Assembly (NCBI GenBank): GCA_964517215.1
Contig: CAZFBR010000223.1
Coordinates: 1 to 5,484, forward strand
Length of the DNA stretch: 5,484 bases
Direction of reading: 5' to 3'
Source of the DNA: CAZFBR01 sp035353495 [NCBI: uncultured bacterium]
GTDB taxonomy: Bacteria; DAOPZR01
Below are positions 1-5,464 of this stretch, piece after piece. The notes under the pieces are model-generated. The model was given only the letters and a program-made list of their open reading frames with translations, was not told the origin of the DNA and made no database searches. Each line of letters starts with the position of its first letter. The first letter of the stretch is position 1. The position numbers and the translations under genes are program-made.

Positions 1-528
1 CTGACGGCGGTGAAATACGGCGTGGAATCAGCCGATCAGCATATCCTCGACTGTGCGGGTAAAGGTCTGGATTTGGCCAAAGCTGTGGCAACGATCCGGC
101 TGACCCATACCCTGGGGATCAAGACGCACCTCACATTCTGCTTCGGCCTGCCCGGAGAAACGCGCGCCACGGCGTTGCGGACCATCGCGCTGGCCTGCGC
201 GCTGGCGCCGGACTCGCTGCAGTTCTCGCTGGCGACACCATTTCCGGGTAGCGCATATTACCGTGCGGCGGAAACCGCCGGCACGTTGGTGACCGATGAC
301 TTCACGCGGTACGACGGCTATTCAACAGCAGTCGTGCGGACGGAAATGCTGACGGCGGCGGAACTCGAGGCATTGCGGGATCTGGCTGAACGGCGTTGGG
401 CCGCACAGCAGCTTCGCCGCAGGGTCCTGCGGCGCCCGCTGCACTATCTGCTGGACGGGGTGCGCCGTCCGGAATTGCTGCTGAACAAAATCAAACGGTT
501 GTTGCCGATGAACGGCAACGGCGACTGA
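1..528 (+). CDS. Radical SAM protein, B12-binding type, C-terminal part (5'-truncated by window)
   Basis: The reading frame is open from the first base and ends at TGA 526-528, so only the last 175 residues are visible; the GTG at position 10 is an internal valine, not the start. The fragment shows the second half of a radical SAM TIM barrel: a GVES strand motif at visible residues 7-10, GLPGET at 49-54, and TPFPGS at 79-84. This motif order is typical of B12-binding-domain radical SAM enzymes (the BchE/HpnJ-like group). The usual N-terminal cobalamin domain and the CxxxCxxC cluster motif would lie upstream and cannot be seen. A basic, helical tail (residues about 120-175) follows. The next gene starts 17 bases downstream on the same strand, which suggests an operon. 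The substrate is unknown; members of this group do methylations, cyclisations and other radical chemistry. I am confident of the superfamily, less so of the B12-binding subgroup. Confidence 0.85.
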   Translation: MTAVKYGVESADQHILDCAGKGLDLAKAVATIRLTHTLGIKTHLTFCFGLPGETRATALRTIALACALAPDSLQFSLATPFPGSAYYRAAETAGTLVTDDFTRYDGYSTAVVRTEMLTAAELEALRDLAERRWAAQQLRRRVLRRPLHYLLDGVRRPELLLNKIKRLLPMNGNGD

Positions 529-545
529 ATGCCGGCAGGCAGTGT

Positions 546-1721
546 GTGACGCACGCTCTGGACTGGGTCATAGCGGGCAGCTATACCAGCCGCTATGCCT
601 TTACCGGTCCGGCAGCGGTGAGCATTGACCTTACCAACCGTTGTGATGCCCGGTGCCGGTATTGCTGGAACTACTCGCCGCATGTGCCGGTCCGCGATGC
701 CGCTTGGCAGCGGCAGGAACTGACGCTGCCGGTGCTGACCCGGGTGTTGCGCGAACTGCGGGACTGGCAGACACAACGCATCATGTTTGCCGGCGGCGGT
801 GAACCGCTGCTGCACCCCGAGAGCGGACGGATTGTGCTCCTGCTGAGCGAACTGTCACTGCCGTTTTCGCTGCTGACCAACGGCTACTATCTTACTGAAC
901 AGCTGATGCCGGTACTGAAGGACGCACCGCTCCTCCGGTTGGGAGTGAGTGTGTGGGCGGCAACGCCGGCCACCTATGCCCGCTTGCATGCGGGACGCAT
1001 TGCGGCGGACTTCACCCGCGTGATGGATAATATCAAACGGTTTCGCCAGGTACGGCCTGACGTGCCCGTCGTTATTACCCATGTGATCGGGCGGGAAAAC
1101 TGCACGGAGCTCGAGGCCATGTACGTCATGGCAGCGGCCCAGGGTATCAGCGCATTACTGCTGGTGCCGCAGGGTATGACCGAGCCCGGCCTACAGGATA
1201 GTTCGCTGGCCGGGCTGCCGCTGCCTGCGAAGCTCCGGGTGCGGGAAACCCTGCTGCGGCTGCATGCTGACGGAAAAGTGCCGTTGCAGCATTTCTCACA
1301 TCATTTTGGCCGGTTCTGCCGTCTCATGAGGCTGGAGGAAACGCAGGGCCCGGTGGCGGCCGGTCCCGCGGAACCGTGTTACAGCGGGTGGCAGTTCATG
1401 CGCATCCTGGCGGACGGCAGCGTGCGGCCGTGCTACTGCGACCAACTGCCGGCCATGGGCAATGTCAATCGTCAGCACCTTCGGGAGATCTGGAATGGAC
1501 CGGCGTATTATGTTTTTCGCCGGCAGTGTATGCAGGCACCGGCCGCACCGCCGTATTTTGACGGGCAGATCTGCCGCACGGCGTGCGATAACCATGACGA
1601 CAATGCGCGGGTGCGCACCGCGCTCGCGCGGGCAAATTGGCGGGACCGGTGGCGCCGGCTGCTGCTGGCAGGGCGCGGTTTGGGGTGGAGGATAGGCGGC
1701 GGAGAACCGCCTACCAGCTGA
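546..1721 (+). CDS. Radical SAM protein with SPASM-like C-terminal domain
   Basis: A 391-residue enzyme with GTG start at 546. The frame stays open upstream into the previous gene (a TTG at 396), but starting at 546 avoids a 133-base overlap and puts the cluster motif at a normal distance from the N-terminus. A purine-rich GGCAGG lies a few bases upstream. Cysteines 33, 37 and 40 form CxxxCxxC (CDARCRYCW), which binds the SAM-cleaving [4Fe-4S] cluster. GGGEP at 83-87 is the SAM-binding glycine motif. The C-terminal third holds Cys258, 278, 296, 298, 328, 343 and 347, with the typical C..W...DGSVRPCYC, GN, EIWN and CxxxC layout of a SPASM domain carrying auxiliary iron-sulfur clusters. SPASM enzymes act on peptides, proteins, sugars or cofactors. 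No precursor peptide gene is visible, and the neighbours suggest a surface-glycan locus, so the substrate is open. The tail is arginine-rich. The gene overlaps the convergent glycosyltransferase gene by 11 bases. Confidence 0.88.
   Translation: MTHALDWVIAGSYTSRYAFTGPAAVSIDLTNRCDARCRYCWNYSPHVPVRDAAWQRQELTLPVLTRVLRELRDWQTQRIMFAGGGEPLLHPESGRIVLLLSELSLPFSLLTNGYYLTEQLMPVLKDAPLLRLGVSVWAATPATYARLHAGRIAADFTRVMDNIKRFRQVRPDVPVVITHVIGRENCTELEAMYVMAAAQGISALLLVPQGMTEPGLQDSSLAGLPLPAKLRVRETLLRLHADGKVPLQHFSHHFGRFCRLMRLEETQGPVAAGPAEPCYSGWQFMRILADGSVRPCYCDQLPAMGNVNRQHLREIWNGPAYYVFRRQCMQAPAAPPYFDGQICRTACDNHDDNARVRTALARANWRDRWRRLLLAGRGLGWRIGGGEPPTS
1693..1713. terminator. Hairpin across the convergent gene overlap (possible bidirectional terminator)
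   Basis: TAGGCGG (1693-1699) and CCGCCTA (1707-1713) are perfect inverted repeats around a 7-base loop, giving a 7-bp, mostly G/C stem. It covers the last codons of both convergent genes; the minus-strand stop codon (TAG, 1711-1713) is one end of the stem, and the plus-strand stop (1719-1721) lies just beyond it. Neither strand has a U-run after the stem, so it is not a classical intrinsic terminator. It could stabilise both 3' ends or pause polymerase. Confidence 0.4.
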
Positions 1722-3180
1722 ACAGTCGGTTGCAGAATCGCTTGCCGGCGGCGAGCAACCGGAATACCAAGCGGGATTTAATGCGATTGATGTCGGCCAG
1801 CACGGCGGCATGTTGTGCCGCTACCGTGGCTAACTGCTCGCGTACCCTGTCGGCGGCCGCACGTTCTTCCGCCAGCTGACGGGCGAGTGCTGCAACTTCA
1901 CGGTGCCGCGCGGCGGACTCCTCATGCAGCTGCCGGTAGTTGTGCTGCTCTGTGGCCAGTGCGGTGGCAAAGTGTTCGCGCTGCCGACGGTTGTTGTCAA
2001 GGCTGCGCAGCAGGGTCAGGCATTGGCGGCTGACATGATCGTTTTTCCGGCGGCGTTTTATCGGGGCGGCGCAGAACTGCGCCAGGACGGCGGTGGCGGT
2101 TGCCGGGGAAAAATGCTCGTCGGCGAGCTGCCGGGCCCGGGTGCCCTTGTGCGCGCAGAGTTCCGGTCGGGAGCGGATTTCGTCCAGGACCTGTGCCAGC
2201 TGCACTGAATTCGCCGGATCAATCACCCAGCCGGCATCGTAGCGGCGGATGAGATCGGCATAGTACATCGCCTCGCTGTAAATGACCGGCACACCATGAC
2301 ACAAATATTCGATCGTGCGGGTGGTGGAAGCCAGCTCGCGCTCGGGATTGTGGCGATACAGCTCGATGGCCGCCGAAGAACCGAGCAGGAGCTGATGAAA
2401 GGAGGCATAAGGCAGGAGTCCGCCCGCCAGCACTGCGGGATGGCCGGCCAGTTCCGTCAGCTGGCGCGCACTGCCCCGATAAATAAAATCGCCGGCACAG
2501 ACCCGCAGCCGCCCGCCGTGCTGCAGACAGTGGTCTGCCACCTGACGCAGTGAGGTGCCGTAATCTTGCCATTTCCACAACACCCCGCCGAAGAAAAATT
2601 CGGGTGGTGACGGATAGATGCGGTGCGGTGGCAGCTCGCCCGCGGCACTGAAGGGGCAGAGCACCAGGGGATCATCGTGCAGATCGAGCCCGGCCTGCAG
2701 CAGCAGGGGATACCAGAAGGCTCTCTGCCGCGGATTGGAAATGAGAAACAGGTCGCCGTGATGCAGGGTGGCGATTTTTTTCTGCAAGAGCAGGAACAGC
2801 GCTTCCTGCCCTTCAAAGACATTTTCCAGCGCGAGCGGGGACGGCAGGTCGAATATAACCGGCAGTTCCCGGGCTGCGGCAGTTGCGGTATCGGGGAGCG
2901 CCATGGTCCATGGGGAGAACAGGAGACAATCCGGCCGGACGGCGGCGATAATCCCGCGGTGATTGTCGGCGGTATGGGCCAGCGCCTGCCATTCTTTCGG
3001 AATGGCGCCCGGGTGCTGCTGCACCAGGTGCTGCAGGTTGTCCTGTGCGAATGAAATCCGGACCTGATGGCCGTGCTCCTGCAGACCCTGCATCAGCCCG
3101 GCGATGCGCACGCCGCGTCCGCCGGTCGGCAGGCCGGGCAGCGGCAGCAGCTCCGAAGTGAACACCAGGATGGTGGCCAT
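1711..3180 (-). CDS. GT4-like glycosyltransferase with C-terminal coiled coil
   Basis: A 489-residue protein, probably cytoplasmic or membrane-associated, that would transfer a sugar during polysaccharide assembly. Residues 1-370 look like a GT-B fold: an N-terminal Rossmann strand (ATILVFTSELLPLPG) followed by a glycine-rich GGRGVRIAGL loop at 20-29. The C-terminal nucleotide-sugar half contains ASTTRTIEYLCHGVPVIYS, where Glu291 matches the second glutamate of the GT4 signature; the usual EX7E spacing is not exact. After a basic linker (KRRRKND, 375-381) comes a long charged heptad-like helix at about 388-470, then a basic amphipathic C-terminal helix (473-489) that might touch the membrane. 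Such coiled-coil tails occur in glycosyltransferases of surface-glycan loci, where they can hold assembly partners. The ATG overlaps the ATPase stop by one base (TAATG) and has a good Shine-Dalgarno site, so translation is coupled. Donor and acceptor sugars cannot be told from sequence. No signal peptide or transmembrane segment is evident. Confidence 0.8.
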   Translation of the reverse strand: MATILVFTSELLPLPGLPTGGRGVRIAGLMQGLQEHGHQVRISFAQDNLQHLVQQHPGAIPKEWQALAHTADNHRGIIAAVRPDCLLFSPWTMALPDTATAAARELPVIFDLPSPLALENVFEGQEALFLLLQKKIATLHHGDLFLISNPRQRAFWYPLLLQAGLDLHDDPLVLCPFSAAGELPPHRIYPSPPEFFFGGVLWKWQDYGTSLRQVADHCLQHGGRLRVCAGDFIYRGSARQLTELAGHPAVLAGGLLPYASFHQLLLGSSAAIELYRHNPERELASTTRTIEYLCHGVPVIYSEAMYYADLIRRYDAGWVIDPANSVQLAQVLDEIRSRPELCAHKGTRARQLADEHFSPATATAVLAQFCAAPIKRRRKNDHVSRQCLTLLRSLDNNRRQREHFATALATEQHNYRQLHEESAARHREVAALARQLAEERAAADRVREQLATVAAQHAAVLADINRIKSRLVFRLLAAGKRFCNRLFSW

Positions 3181-3923
3181 TATTCACCCCCGGCGCTGGC
3201 GGCGACGAATTGCCGGGTCGTGTCGGCGGCCGGGCCGCTCGCGGCGATGCGTCCGTGGTCAAGCCACAGGACCCGGTCGCACAGGGAGGTGATCGCGCCC
3301 ATCATGTGGGAAATAATGACGATGGTCTTTCCCCGGGAACGCAGTTGGCGGACGTGGGCACTGCATTTTTCCTGAAAGGCAGGATCACCGACCGCGATAA
3401 TCTCGTCAATGAGGAGCAGGTCGAACGGGACATGAATGGCGACGGCGAACCCGAGGCGCAGGCACATGCCCGACGAATAGGTATAGAGCTTGGTGTTGAT
3501 GAACTCGTGCAACCCGGAGAATTCGACGATGGCGTCGAAGCGGCGCTCGATTTCCGCCCGGGTGAGGCCGAGAATGCTGGCATTGAGGAACACATTTTCC
3601 CTGCCGGTCAGCTCGGGATGAAAGCCGGCGCCCAGCTCCAGCAGCGAGGAAATGGCGCCGCGGACGTTCACCCGGCCGGCGGTGGGGGTGGTGACGCCGG
3701 CGATGATCTTGAGCAAGGTGCTCTTCCCCGAACCGTTCGACCCGATGATGCCGAGGCATTCGCCGGGCGCAGCGGTGAATGAAATGTCGCGCAGTGCCCA
3801 GAATTCGCGGGAGGTTCCGGCGCCCATCAGGGCCGGCAGCACTGAGCGGATCAACGACGGCTTTTCGAAGAAAATGCGGTAGCGTTTGCTGAGCATCGCG
3901 ACTGCCAGCATGGGCTCAGACAT
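3180..3923 (-). CDS. wzt: Polysaccharide ABC transporter ATP-binding protein (Wzt/KpsT/TagH family)
   Basis: A 247-residue ATPase that would power export of a finished polysaccharide across the inner membrane with the permease encoded just upstream. Visible motifs are Walker A GSNGSGKST at 61-69, the family block LLELGAGFHPELTGREN at 94-110 around the Q-loop position (Glu96 and no obvious glutamine, as is common in this family), signature YSSGM at 149-153, Walker B LLLIDE at 169-174, VGD at 178-180, and the switch histidine His206. The N-terminal part (about 12-45, SKRYRIF...FWALRDIS) is the typical Wzt/TagH lead-in. The protein ends soon after the nucleotide-binding domain; the roughly 150-200-residue carbohydrate-binding extension of Wzt proteins that recognise capped O-antigens is missing. 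Start ATG 3921-3923 overlaps the permease stop by 8 bases and has no clear Shine-Dalgarno, so it probably depends on coupled translation; Met5 (3909-3911) is an alternative start. Confidence 0.95.
   Translation of the reverse strand: MSEPMLAVAMLSKRYRIFFEKPSLIRSVLPALMGAGTSREFWALRDISFTAAPGECLGIIGSNGSGKSTLLKIIAGVTTPTAGRVNVRGAISSLLELGAGFHPELTGRENVFLNASILGLTRAEIERRFDAIVEFSGLHEFINTKLYTYSSGMCLRLGFAVAIHVPFDLLLIDEIIAVGDPAFQEKCSAHVRQLRSRGKTIVIISHMMGAITSLCDRVLWLDHGRIAASGPAADTTRQFVAASAGGE
3184..3190 (-). promoter_or_regulatory. Ribosome binding site of the glycosyltransferase gene
   Basis: On the minus strand GGGGTGA lies 3 bases before the ATG at 3178-3180, inside the last codons of the ATPase gene. 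It supports this ATG as the glycosyltransferase start and fits coupled (TAATG) translation. It is clearer than any site in front of the ATPase or permease. Confidence 0.55.
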
Positions 3924-4683
3924 GGTCGGCCAGATTGTACCGCATGCGGCGGAAAATGAGCCACCCGCCCAGCCCGAAAGCCAGACAGACGGCAGCGGTA
4001 AAGGTGATCAGTTCGCGCGAGGAGAACATCCCGTGGATGATCAGGTCGCGGTACATCACGGTGAGACCGGCCAGCGGGTTGAGCAGGAACAGGTAGAGCA
4101 GTCGTTTGGATATGTTCTGCACAAGATCCAGCGAGTAGAAGACCGGGGTCAGGTAGAACCAGAGCAGCAGGGCAATCTCCACAAGGTAGCGCGTGTCGCG
4201 GCAATAGACCTGTGCGGCCGCAACCACCAGCGCCAAGCCGGTGGTGAAGATCAGCTGGAGCAGCATGACCAGCGGCACTGCCAGCAGGTGCCAGCTCCAG
4301 CGGATGTCGAAGCAGAGCAGGACCAGCATCGACAGGCAAAAATTGATGAAATTTGCCATTACCACCGAGGCAAAGAGCAGTTCGCGCGGAAAGACGACTT
4401 TTTTTATCAAGTTGCCGTTGTCAACAAAGCAGCCCGTGACCGAGGAAATGGTGAGCGAAAAAAAAGTCCAGGGAAAGAGCGCCGCCAGCAGGAAGGTCGG
4501 CGTGATATCAAATCGCATCACATAGCGAAAAATGACAATGAACACCCCCATGAGCGACAGCGGCACCACCAGCGACCAGAGAAAACCGAGCCAGCTGCTC
4601 TTATAGCGGACTTTCAACTCCTTGAAGGCAAGGGTGACCAGCAGTTCCCAGCGCTGGTGCCAACCGGCGGTCTTCATGGGCAT
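3916..4683 (-). CDS. wzm: Polysaccharide ABC-2 type permease (Wzm/KpsM/TagG family)
   Basis: A 255-residue inner-membrane protein that would form the channel for polysaccharide export with the ATPase. The N-terminal amphipathic stretch ELLVTLAFKELKVRYKSSWLGFLW (13-36) and NGNLIKKVVFPRE (89-101) are hallmarks of this family. Hydrophobic segments at about 31-52, 62-82, 102-125, 132-157, 168-184 and 222-243 give the expected six membrane spans. The frame is open further upstream to a TTG at 4782, which would add 33 residues, but those are glycine/alanine-rich and unlike the family N-terminus, and a strong promoter lies inside that stretch. I therefore chose ATG 4681-4683; the ATG two codons later (4675-4677) is equally possible. 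Neither has a Shine-Dalgarno site. The stop overlaps the ATPase start by 8 bases. The gene carries a T8 run (4458-4465) and an A7 run (4399-4405) on the coding strand, unusual for such GC-rich DNA, but the frame is intact. Confidence 0.93.
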   Translation of the reverse strand: MPMKTAGWHQRWELLVTLAFKELKVRYKSSWLGFLWSLVVPLSLMGVFIVIFRYVMRFDITPTFLLAALFPWTFFSLTISSVTGCFVDNGNLIKKVVFPRELLFASVVMANFINFCLSMLVLLCFDIRWSWHLLAVPLVMLLQLIFTTGLALVVAAAQVYCRDTRYLVEIALLLWFYLTPVFYSLDLVQNISKRLLYLFLLNPLAGLTVMYRDLIIHGMFSSRELITFTAAVCLAFGLGGWLIFRRMRYNLADHV

Positions 4684-4689
4684 GCGGCT

Positions 4690-4718
4690 ATTGTAGCGAC
4701 TGCCACCGGCGCTGTCAA
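4690..4718 (-). promoter_or_regulatory. Near-consensus sigma70 promoter for the exporter genes
   Basis: On the minus strand TTGACA (4713-4718) is followed by exactly 17 bases and TACAAT (4690-4695): 6/6 and 5/6 matches to the housekeeping consensus with ideal spacing. It lies wholly in the 102-base gap between the unknown gene and the permease. The -10 box ends 6 bases before the ATG at 4683, so the predicted start of transcription falls on or next to the A of that ATG. There is no extended -10 TG. Confidence 0.75.
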
Positions 4719-4738
4719 CGGCAGCAATTGCGGTGCCG
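4719..4738. promoter_or_regulatory. Imperfect inverted repeat abutting the -35 box (possible regulator site)
   Basis: CGGCA (4719-4723) and TGCCG (4734-4738) flank the 8-base palindrome GCAATTGC (4724-4731), with two unpaired bases. The block ends exactly where the -35 hexamer begins, a position used by activators or repressors. No known operator family is recognised, and it could be chance in GC-rich DNA. Confidence 0.3.
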
Positions 4739-4785
4739 CCAGGACCGTAGCCGGCCCGGACGGGTAGTATGACGATGGGCAATGA

Positions 4786-5409
4786 TCAATGGCGAAAACC
4801 GTGGGCGGTTTGCGGGTCGAGCAGGAGCCGTTCAATGACGCAGGGCAGTTCCGGCCGATTCCATGCATTGCGGCAGAAGTAATGGAGGAGGGTTAGCAGG
4901 TCGCCGGGCCGGTGGATGGCATAGCGTGCGCGCATGGCGTCACGAAACAGGCCGGGATGGTTGCGGTCAAGGCGAATGAGCAGGGCGATGACACGCTCAA
5001 TGTCCGAACGGCAGGAATCGAGCGGCGGCAACAGGCGGATGAATTCCCGGCGGTCGATGGCGCCCTGCCGGTACAAATGGGCGGCAAGGAAGGCGATGGC
5101 CGGGGTGGAAAGCGCGGGCTGCTGCAGAATCCGGCACAGAGCGCCGGAATCAAGCTGCCGGGGGTGATGCAAAAAAGCATTTTCCAGGATATTGGTGAAC
5201 AGCGAGTCGGTTTCTGCTGCCAGTGACGGCGCGCATAGGGCTTGTTCCCACCAGGGGAGGGAAAGGCTTTCCCCGTCGGTATACATGGTGAGCAGGTATT
5301 CACCATAGAGGCGTTTGCGTCCGGAACCGGCGGCATGCGCCACGGTATCAAGCAGGGCGGTATAGATGAGCGGATTCTGGCATTTGACCAGATTCTGCAG
5401 TTGCTGCAA
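4786..5409 (-). CDS. Hypothetical protein, helical, 207 residues (TTG start)
   Basis: I do not recognise this protein. The frame runs to TGA 4786-4788. The only conventional start near its 5' end is TTG at 5407-5409; there is no in-frame ATG until residue 42, a GTG at residue 23 is another choice, and an in-frame stop at 5443-5445 limits extension. No Shine-Dalgarno site precedes the TTG. The composition predicts almost only soluble alpha-helix, with pairs such as AIAFLAAHLYRQGAIDRREFIRLL and VIALLIRLDRNHPGLFRDAM that recall TPR- or HEAT-like helical repeats, but no repeat consensus is clear. There is no signal peptide, transmembrane span or metal motif; five cysteines are scattered without pattern. 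It lies upstream of, and on the same strand as, the exporter genes, but a separate strong promoter follows it, so co-transcription is not required. The long open frame and ordinary codon use argue that it is real. Confidence 0.65.
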   Translation of the reverse strand: MQQLQNLVKCQNPLIYTALLDTVAHAAGSGRKRLYGEYLLTMYTDGESLSLPWWEQALCAPSLAAETDSLFTNILENAFLHHPRQLDSGALCRILQQPALSTPAIAFLAAHLYRQGAIDRREFIRLLPPLDSCRSDIERVIALLIRLDRNHPGLFRDAMRARYAIHRPGDLLTLLHYFCRNAWNRPELPCVIERLLLDPQTAHGFRH

Positions 5410-5418
5410 AATGATGGC

Positions 5419-5430
5419 GCAGATATCTGC
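5419..5430. repeat. 12-base perfect palindrome
   Basis: GCAGATATCTGC reads the same on both strands. It lies 9 bases upstream of the TTG start of the unknown gene and just downstream of the AT-rich run, a plausible place for a dimeric regulator to bind. No known operator is recognised. Confidence 0.4.
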
Positions 5431-5448
5431 AGCAAAAAAATACTAAAA

Positions 5449-5464
5449 GATCTGATGATCTGAT
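5449..5464. repeat. Tandem 8-base direct repeat
   Basis: GATCTGAT occurs twice in immediate succession, followed by another G. Each copy carries a GATC site. It sits in the AT-rich region in front of the unknown gene; a regulatory role is only a guess. Confidence 0.45.

Noticed and set aside
529-546. ATG at 529 directly after the first stop codon
   Set aside because: It opens a frame of only six codons that ends at TGA and is not in frame with the radical SAM enzyme; the GTG at 546 is in frame.
1296-1811. Minus-strand open frame (171 codons) spanning the convergent junction
   Set aside because: It overlaps the SPASM cysteine region and the coiled-coil end of the glycosyltransferase, both of which show real motifs; its own product is Pro/Arg/Cys-rich without a motif.
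3210-3782. Plus-strand open frame (190 codons) opposite the ATPase
   Set aside because: Shadow of the well-supported ATPase gene; no recognisable domain, and Asp/Gly/Glu-rich composition typical of antisense frames.
3886-4767. Long plus-strand open frame (293 codons) opposite the permease
   Set aside because: It is antisense to a clearly recognised membrane protein, and its product is a Gln/Glu/His-rich, low-complexity mirror of hydrophobic codons with no family motif.
4741-4785. Possible terminator after the unknown gene (CCGT...ACGG)
   Set aside because: The stem is only about four pairs, with alternative pairings and no U-run, so it is not supportable as a terminator.
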